From: Lachnospiraceae bacterium | GTDB lineage: Bacteria > Bacillota > Clostridia > Lachnospirales > Lachnospiraceae | NCBI GenBank assembly: GCA_022510565.1 | Contig: JAFLTE010000003.1 | Span: 124,001-188,000, forward strand | DNA: 64,000 nt | Direction: 5' to 3' | In this document: positions 16,011-23,615 of the stretch, piece after piece | Position numbering within the stretch: position 1 is the stretch's first letter | How the letters are laid out: each line of letters begins with the position of its first letter | The notes under the pieces: model-generated | Seen by the model: the letters and a program-made list of their open reading frames with translations, nothing else | The model's database searches: none | What the model was told of the DNA's origin: nothing | Translations under genes and position numbers: made by a program

Positions 16011-17747
16011 GTGTATAGTTTGGGAAATTACATAGATTTAACAGGTAAAAGATTCGGTAATTGGCTAGTGCTGAGAAGAGATGAGGAAAATCTTAAGAAA
16101 AATATTCATTGGATATGTCAATGCGATTGTGGAACAATTCGAAGTGTATCAGGAACCAGTCTTAGGAGCGGGATATCGTTTTCTTGTGGATGTTTGAAAG
16201 ATAAAAAAACCTCAGAACGTACAAAAACTGCTGTAGATGATCTGGTAGGAAAGCACTTTGGGAGTTGGACTGTATTAGAACTGGATTTGTCAAATGATAA
16301 ATCATCCAAACGAGGTGCACGGTGGATATGTAGATGTGATTGTGGAACAACTCGTAGTGTACTTGGTTATGCAATGAAATATGGTCGTTCTCAATCGTGT
16401 GGATGTAATCACTCAACAAGTATTAAAGATTTAACTGGACAAAAATTCGGTAGATTGACAGTATTAAAGTTAGATTCTTCTCAATATGATGATAATAGAG
16501 GTGCACGGTGGATATGCCAATGTGATTGTGGCAATATAGCAACTGTATTAAGTGGTAGACTTGTTAGTGGACAAACGCGCTCTTGTGGTTGTTCAAGAAG
16601 TAATATTTACAGAGAAAATGATATTAACATTGGTGATAGATTTAATTATTGGACAGTAGTCAAAAAAGATTTGACTAAAAAAGGAAAAGGTTCATTTTAT
16701 ATTTGTAGATGTATGTGTGGAAATGAGCGAAGTATTCCTGCATATACACTTAGACAAGGTTTTTCACAATCTTGTGGCTGCAAACGATCGATTCCCAAAG
16801 AGGACTTAACTGGACAAAAATTTGGAGAATTATCTGTGCTTGGACAAGATTTAGATTACTTTGGTTCTGGTATTTATTGGAGATGTAAATGTAGTTGTGG
16901 AAGTATTAAGTCTTATCGTACTTTGCAGCTAGAAAAAGGAAAGGTAAAGTCATGTGGGTGCTTAAGTCGCAAAATGACATCCGAAAGAAGATTTGACGAT
17001 ATAACAGGTCAAAGGTTTGGCAAGCTTATTGCAATAAAGGTTGACCATGTAAAAAAAGATAATAACGGTAATAATAATATTTTTTGGTTATGTCATTGTG
17101 ACTGTGGAAATGATAAAGTAGTTCAAGGTGATGTTTTACGCCGAGGTGAAACTGTTTCATGTGGATGCTATCAATCGCAACAATCTAGTATACGAGCAGC
17201 AGAAAGAACAGTTGATTTATTAGGCAGACGGTTTGGAAAATTAACTGTGATAGAGCGTTCAATCCGTAAGGATAATTATGGACATACTATTGGAACTTGG
17301 CTTTGTCAATGTGATTGCGGAAACACTACTTTTACAGATGGTTACTATTTATGGCAAGGGATGGTTACATCATGCGGATGTGCTAATCAATCAAAATATG
17401 AAATGTATGTACTTCAGTATTTTCGTGAGAAAGAATATTTGAATAGTGTAGATTATGAATGCCAAAAGAGGTTTGATGATTTGAGAGGTTATGATAACGG
17501 AATGCTGTCGTTTGATTTTGCAGTTTACAAATCAAACAAATTATTGTATCTTATAGAGTGTCAAGGACAACAACATTATATGCCAGTTGAAATGTTTGGT
17601 GGAAAAGAACAGTTTGCTAAACAACAAATTCATGATGAATTGAAACGCAATTACGCAAAGAAGTTAAAAGTTCATTTGTTAGAAATCCCTTATACAGTAA
17701 AGACATATGAAGATGCAAAACAAATATTAGAAACAGCAGGTGTTTGA
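16011..17747 (+). CDS. Putative modular nuclease: seven tandem zinc-ribbon repeats plus Vsr/EDxHD-like endonuclease domain
   Basis: A 578-residue protein made of seven repeats (residues about 9-61, 76-132, 140-194, 206-257, 265-317, 329-386, 402-457) and a C-terminal domain (461-578). Each repeat opens with a DLTGQKFGxLTVL-like strand and carries CxCxCG and SCGC; in all seven the gap from third to fourth cysteine is 18 residues. Single such modules are common in phage proteins and are thought to bind DNA. The C-terminal domain has E464, D502, ECQGQQHY (516-523), HD (541-542) and LLEIPY, the order of Vsr-like EDxHD homing endonucleases. The start may be GTG 16011 or TTG 16020 (beginning MGNYIDL); neither has a strong ribosome site. 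Specificity and role (homing, defence or element competition) are unknown. Confidence 0.78.
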   Translation: MYSLGNYIDLTGKRFGNWLVLRRDEENLKKNIHWICQCDCGTIRSVSGTSLRSGISFSCGCLKDKKTSERTKTAVDDLVGKHFGSWTVLELDLSNDKSSKRGARWICRCDCGTTRSVLGYAMKYGRSQSCGCNHSTSIKDLTGQKFGRLTVLKLDSSQYDDNRGARWICQCDCGNIATVLSGRLVSGQTRSCGCSRSNIYRENDINIGDRFNYWTVVKKDLTKKGKGSFYICRCMCGNERSIPAYTLRQGFSQSCGCKRSIPKEDLTGQKFGELSVLGQDLDYFGSGIYWRCKCSCGSIKSYRTLQLEKGKVKSCGCLSRKMTSERRFDDITGQRFGKLIAIKVDHVKKDNNGNNNIFWLCHCDCGNDKVVQGDVLRRGETVSCGCYQSQQSSIRAAERTVDLLGRRFGKLTVIERSIRKDNYGHTIGTWLCQCDCGNTTFTDGYYLWQGMVTSCGCANQSKYEMYVLQYFREKEYLNSVDYECQKRFDDLRGYDNGMLSFDFAVYKSNKLLYLIECQGQQHYMPVEMFGGKEQFAKQQIHDELKRNYAKKLKVHLLEIPYTVKTYEDAKQILETAGV

Positions 17748-17761
17748 GAAGGGGGCTAAAA

Positions 17762-18004
17762 ATGTTAGCGTATAATGAAAATGGTGAACTAGCAGAATTC
17801 GAGGAACATGGTGGTGTTGCAGTTTGCAAATTTTGTAAGCAACCATATCATCGGTATGAAACAGAGCAAGTACCGGGGTTTAGAATCAAAGATTATGACA
17901 TATGCCCTTATTGCGGCAAAGAAAATGGCAGTAGTATGGAGTGGGAATATAGCAATCGAAAAATGACTGATGATGAAATTAAACAGTTAAAGGCAAAGCA
18001 ATAA
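17762..18004 (+). CDS. Small zinc-ribbon protein next to the modular nuclease
   Basis: An 80-residue protein with two CxxC pairs (CKFC at residues 22-25 and CPYC at about 53-56) that would bind one zinc ion, plus an acidic N-terminus and a Lys-rich C-terminal helix. It starts 14 bp after the nuclease stop, with AAGGGGG just before the ATG, so it is probably co-transcribed with it. It could be a partner or regulator of the nuclease; no family was recognised. Confidence 0.65.
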   Translation: MLAYNENGELAEFEEHGGVAVCKFCKQPYHRYETEQVPGFRIKDYDICPYCGKENGSSMEWEYSNRKMTDDEIKQLKAKQ

Positions 18005-18034
18005 CATTCGAATATGATGCTGTAATTATTTATA

Positions 18035-18063
18035 CTGACACAAAAGGTAATATGTGATATAAT
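18035..18063 (+). promoter_or_regulatory. Extended -10 promoter of a short transcript
   Basis: CTGACA (18035-18040) and TATAAT (18058-18063) are 17 bp apart, with TG one base before the -10. Transcription would begin near 18070, only 25 nt ahead of a strong terminator hairpin. Confidence 0.6.
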
Positions 18064-18069
18064 ATTTCT

Positions 18070-18146
18070 ATAAAACTGAACGACAAGGACATTTAAAATG
18101 ACAAACGGTGAATCCCGATAGGTTAGGATTCTCATTTGTCATTTTT
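18070..18146 (+). ncRNA. Candidate short RNA or attenuator leader with a 7-codon frame
   Basis: Between the promoter at 18035 and the terminator ending at 18146 there is room only for an RNA of about 77 nt. It contains AAGGA (18085-18089), eight bases before an ATG (18098) that opens the frame M-T-N-G-E-S-R-stop, and the ATG lies in the 5' arm of the terminator stem. This resembles a peptide-controlled attenuator for the HTH/integrase genes downstream, or a free small RNA. It could also be only the terminator of the gene ending at 18004. Confidence 0.4.
18095..18146 (+). terminator. Strong two-part terminator hairpin
   Basis: AAAATGACAAA (18095-18105) pairs with TTTGTCATTTT (18135-18145), and GAATCC pairs with GGATTC inside, followed by TTTTTGTTTTT. 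It ends transcription from the nuclease unit or from the short transcript. Confidence 0.82.
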
Positions 18147-18187
18147 GTTTTTAGGAAAAGTTACCGCGATTTGTTCCTGACATATTA

Positions 18188-18308
18188 GTTAATTTTGAAA
18201 AATATTCGGAGAGAAATTTTTTCAGTATATAAGAGATTTTGAATAAGATTTTCAAAATTTAGAGCTTAAAATTGATATCACAAATGCGCAAACAAATAGT
18301 TATCCACA
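18188..18308. promoter_or_regulatory. AT-rich leader of the HTH/integrase pair with inverted repeat and DnaA-box-like site
   Basis: The 196 bp between the terminator and the HTH gene hold an 11-bp inverted repeat (AATTTTGAAAA near 18191 and TTTTCAAAATT near 18250) and a perfect TTATCCACA (18300-18308), the DnaA-box consensus. A TATAAG lies between the repeat arms. This could be the operator region controlling integration genes. The nine-base DnaA match may be chance. Confidence 0.35.
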
Positions 18309-18342
18309 AAAATTAACTTTCAAAAAGGAGATAGTTACTACT

Positions 18343-18813
18343 ATGAATGTTACCGAAAATCAACTAATCAGTCAACAATCACAACCGTTATCCAAACCGC
18401 CGGTCAGACCGCAACTTTCAAATCTTGATACCTTTACTCAAGACAAATTGTTGCAGATTGCCAAAAGTGACAACTCCAATTCAGTTGCTTTTCAATGTTT
18501 GACGGAACTTGTTCATAGAACTTTAGAGAAAAACCAAGAATTAGGCGAAAAGGTTATCACGCTTGAACAAGAAATATCCAATCTTCAAGCAATGCTCAAT
18601 CCGCCCAAGAAGAAATGTGGGCGAAAAGCGGAAGAGTTTTTCGTCAACGGAAAGACGCTCGATGACGATTACCTCATGTATCTGATTGATGGTGGCTATT
18701 ATAAAATCCGAGAATTGGAAAAGGAAGTCGGGGCAAACAAGAATCAGCTCCGCAGACGTATTGAACGCTACAAAGAAAAGCAAGAAAGGACAGATAACAC
18801 ATGCCAATCATAA
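18343..18813 (+). CDS. Small HTH protein upstream of the integrase
   Basis: A 156-residue protein: a Gln/Pro-rich N-terminus, a helical middle with coiled-coil character (residues about 60-88, LEKNQELGEKVITLEQEI) and a C-terminal helix-turn-helix (about 105-150, IRELEKEVGANKNQLRRRIERY). AAAGGAG lies upstream of the start. Its end overlaps the integrase start by 13 bp, so the two are translated together. Position and size suggest an excisionase-like or regulatory partner of the integrase; that role is inferred. Confidence 0.65.
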   Translation: MNVTENQLISQQSQPLSKPPVRPQLSNLDTFTQDKLLQIAKSDNSNSVAFQCLTELVHRTLEKNQELGEKVITLEQEISNLQAMLNPPKKKCGRKAEEFFVNGKTLDDDYLMYLIDGGYYKIRELEKEVGANKNQLRRRIERYKEKQERTDNTCQS

Positions 18814-20159
18814 AACCAATCGTACAAGATTTTTTAATACCGCAAAACTACACTTCCTCACCCGAAATCATTAAAAACTGCTTGCAGGAAGTCCTAGAAG
18901 ATAGTATCCTAAAACCACAAGTCAGCGCTCCGGCTAATGATGAAAATATGACCAAGAAACAACGTGAATATATTCTAAAAAAGCACATGGAGCAATATAC
19001 AACTAAATATTATGAGTCAGATAACAGGTGGCATTCATTTCTGCCGGACGAAACACACCCACGAGGAATGAAACCCATTGCCAAAAGGAAATGGGAAGAT
19101 TTAGAGAATGTGATTGTGGAATTCTACCAACAGCAGGAACAGAGCGAAAAGCGCAAACGCATCACCTTAAGAAGACTTTATCCTGAATGGTTTGCTTACA
19201 AGTGGCAGGATACCAATAATTCAAGCTACATGAACCATATCAATTATGACTGGAAACGCTTTTATGATAATGACAGCATTGTTGACCGTCCGATTGTGGA
19301 ACTTACCACGCTTGAACTGAAGAACTGGGCAAGAAACAAAATCATTTCCGAAAAGCTCAACAAAAAGCAGTATTACAACATGTCAGTCATTATAAGGCAA
19401 AGTCTTGAATATCTTGTGGAGCTTGGGGAACTGTCTGCGAACCCGTTCAGCGCCTTTAAGATCAAGCATTCATTATTTACGCCCATAGTTGAGAAAGAAC
19501 CCGAATATGAGGTATTCAACGAGGTTGAGGAACAGCAGATTAAGGAATTTGCCTTAAAGGACTTTGAAAGAAACGTTGAGCTTACAACCGCGCTTGCGGT
19601 AGTTCTCAACTTTTCCCTCGGCTTAAGGGTGGGCGAGCTTGTAGCCCTCAAATGGAAAGACTTAAAAGACTCTTATCTGCATATCCGGCGCATGGAACAA
19701 AAGCAGTATGAACAGTTACCGGAAGGCAAGTGGCATTATCACATTGAAGTTGTGGAGCACACTAAGTCTTATGCAGGCTATCGCACCATTTATGTGGTTT
19801 CCAGTGCATTAGAGATATTTGAGCGGATAAAGCAAGCCAACTTGCAAAAGGGGTTTTCCTGCGGTGCAGAGGACTATATTTTCCTATATCGGGGCAAACG
19901 TATCACTTCACAAGCCATTGACAAGAAATATGAACGGTATTGCAGGGAATTGGGGTTTGTAAAGAAAGGCAATCACAAGACGAGAAAGACCTGTCTGACG
20001 AAAATAGCGGACAATCCTAACATTAACTTAAAGGACGCTATGCAGTTCAGTGGACACAGGGACGTACAGACGTATATTAAGCATTATTGTTTCTCCCGTT
20101 ATTCGGACGAACAGAAGCGAAACGAGCTTGAAAAGACGCTGAATTTCCGTCCCAAATGA
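18801..20159 (+). CDS. Tyrosine recombinase/integrase of the tRNA-Leu element
   Basis: A 452-residue phage-type integrase. The catalytic set is visible: R276 in SLGLRVGEL, HKTR (H392, R395), GHRD (H419) and the nucleophile Y429 in IKHYCF. The N-terminal 240 residues hold the arm-binding and core-binding regions, longer than in minimal recombinases. It should cut and rejoin DNA at the 24-bp tRNA-Leu att core to integrate and excise the element. AAAGGA lies nine bases before the start. The gene ends 105 bp from the tRNA-side att repeat, the usual place for the integrase of a tRNA-targeting island. Confidence 0.92.
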   Translation: MPIIKPIVQDFLIPQNYTSSPEIIKNCLQEVLEDSILKPQVSAPANDENMTKKQREYILKKHMEQYTTKYYESDNRWHSFLPDETHPRGMKPIAKRKWEDLENVIVEFYQQQEQSEKRKRITLRRLYPEWFAYKWQDTNNSSYMNHINYDWKRFYDNDSIVDRPIVELTTLELKNWARNKIISEKLNKKQYYNMSVIIRQSLEYLVELGELSANPFSAFKIKHSLFTPIVEKEPEYEVFNEVEEQQIKEFALKDFERNVELTTALAVVLNFSLGLRVGELVALKWKDLKDSYLHIRRMEQKQYEQLPEGKWHYHIEVVEHTKSYAGYRTIYVVSSALEIFERIKQANLQKGFSCGAEDYIFLYRGKRITSQAIDKKYERYCRELGFVKKGNHKTRKTCLTKIADNPNINLKDAMQFSGHRDVQTYIKHYCFSRYSDEQKRNELEKTLNFRPK

Positions 20160-20220
20160 GAGTGTAAAAAAGTGTAAACAATTTTACACCGCATTTTGTT
20201 ACACACCCAAACATAAAAAA

Positions 20221-20256
20221 TGCGATAAATACGGCGTTTCTGCCATATTTATCGCA
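20221..20256 (-). terminator. Terminator downstream of tRNA-Leu(AAG)
   Basis: TGCGATAAATA (20221-20231) pairs with TATTTATCGCA (20246-20256), extended by an inner GGC/GCC. On the minus strand it is followed by TTTTTT, so it would end the tRNA transcript; it also closes the integrase gene from the other side. Short repeats of GTGTAAA and TTTACAC at 20163-20188 may be integrase arm sites. Confidence 0.7.
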
Positions 20257-20264
20257 ATCACATC

Positions 20265-20288
20265 TACTGCGGAAGATGGGACTTGAAC
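20265..20288. repeat. att direct repeat, tRNA end of the element
   Basis: The 24-bp copy that coincides with the tRNA-Leu 3' end plus three bases beyond it; identical to 13626-13649. Confidence 0.88.
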
Positions 20289-20351
20289 CCACACGATGTA
20301 ACCATCACAAGATCCTTAGTCTTGCTCGTCTGCCAGTTCCGACACTTCCGC
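20268..20351 (-). tRNA. tRNA-Leu (anticodon AAG)
   Basis: The 84-nt cloverleaf reads GCGGAAG...CTTCCGC for the acceptor stem, with the D-arm GGCAGAC, anticodon stem CAAGA/TCTTG around the loop CTAAGGA (anticodon AAG), a long variable arm as expected of class II tRNA-Leu, and GGTTCAAGTCC for the T-arm. CCA is not encoded. The 3' end is shared with the att site of the integrated element, which has kept the gene intact. Confidence 0.93.
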
Positions 20352-20373
20352 ATATGTTCACAACGCAAATAAT

Positions 20374-20402
20374 ATCTTACTATTCAAGTGATTAAAAGTC
20401 AA
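20374..20402 (-). promoter_or_regulatory. Promoter of tRNA-Leu(AAG)
   Basis: On the minus strand TTGACT (20402-20397) and TAAGAT (20379-20374) are 17 bp apart, about 22 bp before the tRNA 5' end. Confidence 0.65.
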
Positions 20403-20440
20403 GATGTTTTGTAAAAAATGTTTCATGGTGGGAAAATCTA

Positions 20441-20449
20441 TGTTATACT
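20441..20449 (+). promoter_or_regulatory. Extended -10 element upstream of the first hemerythrin gene
   Basis: TGTTATACT (TG one base before TATACT at 20444-20449), with a weak TTTCAT 17 bp upstream. It lies about 54 bp before the hemerythrin start. Confidence 0.45.
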
Positions 20450-20502
20450 ATTTCATACTAGGATTGTGATCGGGCACATAGTGTAGGTGCAGGAGGCATA
20501 TT

Positions 20503-21315
20503 ATGTATTATTTTACGGATGACTGTTTAATCGGCGTTGAGCAGATTGATGATGAACATCGGGAATTATTTCGGATAATCGGGGAAACCAGAGAGTTACT
20601 GGATAACGAGATCCTGGATGACAAGTATGATAGGATTTGCGAGATGCTGGTACGCTTGGGAGAGTATGCGGAAGAGCATTTTCGTCATGAAGAAGAATAT
20701 ATGGAGGAAATCAATCATCCTGAGCTGGAACTGCAAAGGAAACAGCATCTTGCATTCTGCGAGAAAATGGACGAGATGGATGCCGTAGTCGGCGGACATG
20801 ATCAACAGGAGTTTCTCGATGATTTGCTGACCTATCTTGTTAGATGGCTGTACAGACATATCATCGGTTCCGATTTGATGATTGGTAGGATGAAGTCGGT
20901 GGATGAGCGGAAACAGATTGGCTATGATTTCACGGATGAATATCTGACAGGGGTCGAACTGGTTGATGAAGAACATAAAGAGCTGTTTCGCATTATAAGA
21001 CAGGTACACGAAATGATTGCGAATGAGTACTTGGCAGATAAATATGATGAGATTATCAGCTTGCTGGAGGAACTGAGGACCTACACGAAGGTTCATTTTA
21101 AGGACGAAGAAGAATATTTGGAGAGCATTCAATACGAAGGGTTGGAAGCACAGAGAGTGGCTCACGAGATGTTCGTTGCCAGACTGGAAGAAATCGATTT
21201 GAATGAGATCGATGCCCACCAGGAGGAGGTACTCCAAGAATTGATGGCTTTTTTGACGGAATGGCTTATCAATCATATCCTGCATATGGATAAGAAATTT
21301 GGTCAGGTGCATTGA
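20503..21315 (+). CDS. Double-domain bacteriohemerythrin
   Basis: A 270-residue soluble protein made of two hemerythrin domains (about 1-132 and 138-270). Each keeps the diiron ligands in order: DDEH or DEEH, then HFRHEEEY or HFKDEEEY (H and E), then KQH or VAH, and RHIIGSD or NHILHMD (H and D). Hemerythrins bind O2 reversibly at a non-haem diiron centre and in anaerobes serve in oxygen sensing or scavenging. A fusion of two intact domains is less common than the single-domain form. A close paralogue follows 48 bp downstream. Confidence 0.9.
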   Translation: MYYFTDDCLIGVEQIDDEHRELFRIIGETRELLDNEILDDKYDRICEMLVRLGEYAEEHFRHEEEYMEEINHPELELQRKQHLAFCEKMDEMDAVVGGHDQQEFLDDLLTYLVRWLYRHIIGSDLMIGRMKSVDERKQIGYDFTDEYLTGVELVDEEHKELFRIIRQVHEMIANEYLADKYDEIISLLEELRTYTKVHFKDEEEYLESIQYEGLEAQRVAHEMFVARLEEIDLNEIDAHQEEVLQELMAFLTEWLINHILHMDKKFGQVH

Positions 21316-21363
21316 GAAATTTTGTAATATTATAAATATATATTTAGGGATAGGGGGTATAAA

Positions 21364-22188
21364 ATGTACTACAGGTTTACTGATGAGTGTTTGATTGGTG
21401 TTGATCAGATTGACGATGAGCATAGAGAATTATTCCGATTGGTTGGAGAAGTACAGGATTTACTGAATGATAAATGGACACAGGACAAATATTTCGAGAT
21501 CTGTGATTTGATAGAACGCCTGAAAGAGTATGCTGCGGAGCATTTTCGGCATGAAGAGGAGTACATGGAGAAGATCGGACATCCGGAATTGGAGATGCAG
21601 AGACAACAGCACGCGGATTTTTGCGAGAAAGTTGATGAAGTGGATCCCAGGTCTGCCGAAGGTGAGCAGCAAGAACTGATTTCAGATTTGTTAAACTTTC
21701 TGGTAAAGTGGCTGTACAAACACATCATCGGCTCCGATTTGCTGATTGGCAAGTTAATGTCGGTAGAAGAGTGGAAACAGAAAGAGGATTATTCTTTTGA
21801 GGAGAAATATCTGACAGGTGTTGACAGCGTAGATGAAGAGCATAGGGAATTGTTCAAGATTCTCGATGAAATCCATTATATTGTGGTATATGACGATACA
21901 GATGAAAAATATGATAAGCTTGTAAATATGCTTAAACATTTTAAGAATACCATGCTGGCTCATCTTAAGAGCGAAGAGGAATACATGGAAAGCATTCAGT
22001 ATGAAGGACTGGAACTGCAGAGACTGGCACATGATGTGTTTTCTGCCAGACTGGAGCTGTTGAATCCGGATGAATTTGATGCGTCTCGCCAGACGGAATT
22101 GGAAGAATGGGTGGAAGTCCTGTCAGAGTGGGTTGTTACGCATGTTGCTAATATGGATGTCAATATTGGTCGGGCGCAGAAGAGCTGA
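21364..22188 (+). CDS. Double-domain bacteriohemerythrin, paralogue of the preceding gene
   Basis: A 274-residue protein with the same two-domain layout as its neighbour and clear sequence identity to it (opening FTDECLIGVDQIDDEHRELF). The first domain keeps all expected His/Glu/Asp ligands. In the second, DEEH, a His before SEEEY, LAH and THVANMD are also present, so both sites should bind iron. The pair arose by tandem duplication of an already doubled gene. GGGGGT precedes the start. Likely role: O2 binding or protection against oxygen in the cytoplasm. Confidence 0.9.
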   Translation: MYYRFTDECLIGVDQIDDEHRELFRLVGEVQDLLNDKWTQDKYFEICDLIERLKEYAAEHFRHEEEYMEKIGHPELEMQRQQHADFCEKVDEVDPRSAEGEQQELISDLLNFLVKWLYKHIIGSDLLIGKLMSVEEWKQKEDYSFEEKYLTGVDSVDEEHRELFKILDEIHYIVVYDDTDEKYDKLVNMLKHFKNTMLAHLKSEEEYMESIQYEGLELQRLAHDVFSARLELLNPDEFDASRQTELEEWVEVLSEWVVTHVANMDVNIGRAQKS

Positions 22189-22246
22189 AAGTGGGGGCTT
22201 ACAAACAGATATGATGTAAATTCTCATAGAAGATTCTAAAATAGAC

Positions 22247-22275
22247 TTGACATTCCCGCGAAAAGAAGATAGAAT
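22247..22275 (+). promoter_or_regulatory. Promoter of tRNA-Leu(CAG)
   Basis: TTGACA (22247-22252) and TAGAAT (22270-22275) are 17 bp apart; the tRNA begins 12 bp downstream of the -10. Confidence 0.8.
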
Positions 22276-22286
22276 ATCATTTGTTC

Positions 22287-22370
22287 GCAGGAATGGCGGA
22301 ATTGGCAGACGCGCACGGTTCAGGTCCGTGTGATAGCAATATCATGAGGGTTCAAGTCCCTTTTCCTGCA
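22287..22370 (+). tRNA. tRNA-Leu (anticodon CAG)
   Basis: An 84-nt class II tRNA: acceptor stem GCAGGAA/TTCCTGC, GGCAGACGCG D-arm, anticodon stem CACGG/CCGTG around TTCAGGT (anticodon CAG), a long variable arm and GGTTCAAGTCC T-arm. CCA is not encoded. Confidence 0.93.
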
Positions 22371-22391
22371 TTATATAATTGACATGAAGGT

Positions 22392-22418
22392 AAGACACTG
22401 CAATATGCGGTGTCTTTT
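22392..22418 (+). terminator. Terminator after tRNA-Leu(CAG)
   Basis: AAGACAC pairs with GTGTCTT, extended inside by GCA/TGC, followed by a short T-run. It falls inside an open frame that could be read as an N-terminal extension of NagA, which argues against that extension. Confidence 0.7.
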
Positions 22419-22455
22419 GCCGTATAGGAGTATTTTGGATGGAGCAGAGAAAGTG

Positions 22456-23607
22456 ATGAGACAGATGAAAGGGAAGCTGTATACGGAGGCATTTCGGTTT
22501 GAGACGGGTGTTCTTACTATAGAAGGTGATCGTATCATGTCTGTCAAGTTGTGCGCAGAGGATGAATTGACAGCGGAGGAGAGGGAGCGGTATATTTTAC
22601 CGGGGCTTGTAGATATCCATTTCCATGGCTGTGCGGGCTATGACTTATGTGATGGTACGGTAACGGCGCTGCGTGGCATGGCGTCCTATGAATTATCTCA
22701 TGGCATTACTTCCATATGTCCAGCCACAATGACACTTTCTGAGGAGCAGCTTACGGATATCTGCGCCGTGTGTGCATCAGCGTCGGAGACGGAAATGTTT
22801 CATAACAAAATCCCATTATATGATATATTGCGGGGGATTTATCTGGAAGGGCCTTTCCTATCCATGGAAAAAAAGGGTGCGCAGAATCAGAAATATATTC
22901 AAAAACCGGCTTTTGAGGTGCTTACAAGGCTGCAGAAGGCTGCCGGAGGGCTCATTAGAATTGTGACGATTGCACCGGAAGTGGAGGGCGCTATGGATTG
23001 CATCAGGGAAGGGAGAGAGGCATTTTGCTTCTCGGTCGCCCATACCGGTGCAGATTATGATACGGCATATACAGCATTCGAGGCAGGGGCGCGGCACGTA
23101 ACTCATCTGTATAATGCGATGCCGCCCTTTACCCACAGGGAGCCCGGAGTAGTGGGTGCTGCAGCGGAAAATAGCGATGTTACGGTAGAGTTAATCTGCG
23201 ACGGCATACATATTCATCCCAGCGTGGTGAGAAGTACCTTTAAGCTGTTCGGAGCAGAGCGCGTAGTCCTAATCAGCGACAGTATGAGGGCAACAGGCAT
23301 GGACGACGGAATATATACGCTTGGAGGGCAGGATGTCTGTGTAAAAGGAAATCTTGCCGCACTGGCTGACAGTACGATTGCGGGCAGTGTGACGAATCTC
23401 TACGACTGTATGCTGACGGCAATACGCATGGGCGTGCCACGGGAGGAGGCGGTTAGGGCTGCCACTCTTAATCCGGCAGCAGTAATCGGTATCGATACAG
23501 AGTGCGGTAGTCTGCAGGCGGGCAAGAAAGCGGACATTCTTGTCACGGACCAAGATTTTTGTCTAAAAGAAGTAATTAAGTCAGGAATTACCACGATAAT
23601 TGAATAA
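22456..23607 (+). CDS. nagA: N-acetylglucosamine-6-phosphate deacetylase
   Basis: A protein of about 383 residues of the amidohydrolase superfamily. The metal-site motifs are in order: DIHFHG, LEGPFLS (metal-binding Glu), VAHTGA, THLYNAMPP and the catalytic Asp in LISDSM. It converts N-acetylglucosamine-6-phosphate to glucosamine-6-phosphate plus acetate in amino-sugar breakdown or cell-wall recycling. The frame stays open back to 22384, but that part contains the tRNA terminator; a TTG at 22435 with AGGAG before it is an alternative start. No nagB is adjacent. Confidence 0.9.
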   Translation: MRQMKGKLYTEAFRFETGVLTIEGDRIMSVKLCAEDELTAEERERYILPGLVDIHFHGCAGYDLCDGTVTALRGMASYELSHGITSICPATMTLSEEQLTDICAVCASASETEMFHNKIPLYDILRGIYLEGPFLSMEKKGAQNQKYIQKPAFEVLTRLQKAAGGLIRIVTIAPEVEGAMDCIREGREAFCFSVAHTGADYDTAYTAFEAGARHVTHLYNAMPPFTHREPGVVGAAAENSDVTVELICDGIHIHPSVVRSTFKLFGAERVVLISDSMRATGMDDGIYTLGGQDVCVKGNLAALADSTIAGSVTNLYDCMLTAIRMGVPREEAVRAATLNPAAVIGIDTECGSLQAGKKADILVTDQDFCLKEVIKSGITTIIE

Positions 23608-23615
23608 AAGTTCTT

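Larger units (their letters stand above)
13626..20288. mobile_element. Integrative element in tRNA-Leu(AAG), bounded by 24-bp direct repeats
   Basis: A 24-bp sequence (TACTGCGGAAGATGGGACTT and four more bases) occurs at 13626-13649 and again at 20265-20288, where it forms the 3' end of an intact tRNA-Leu gene. A tyrosine integrase ends 105 bp from the tRNA-side copy. The 6.7 kb between is visibly richer in A and T than its flanks and holds no housekeeping genes. This is the pattern of a site-specific element inserted in a tRNA 3' end. There are no conjugation, capsid or replication genes I recognise, so it is a small satellite-like or mobilisable island carrying accessory cargo. Confidence 0.88.

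Noticed and set aside
22384-22455. N-terminal extension of NagA
   Set aside because: It contains the terminator hairpin of the upstream tRNA and has no homologous look; NagA proteins start near the MKGKLY segment.
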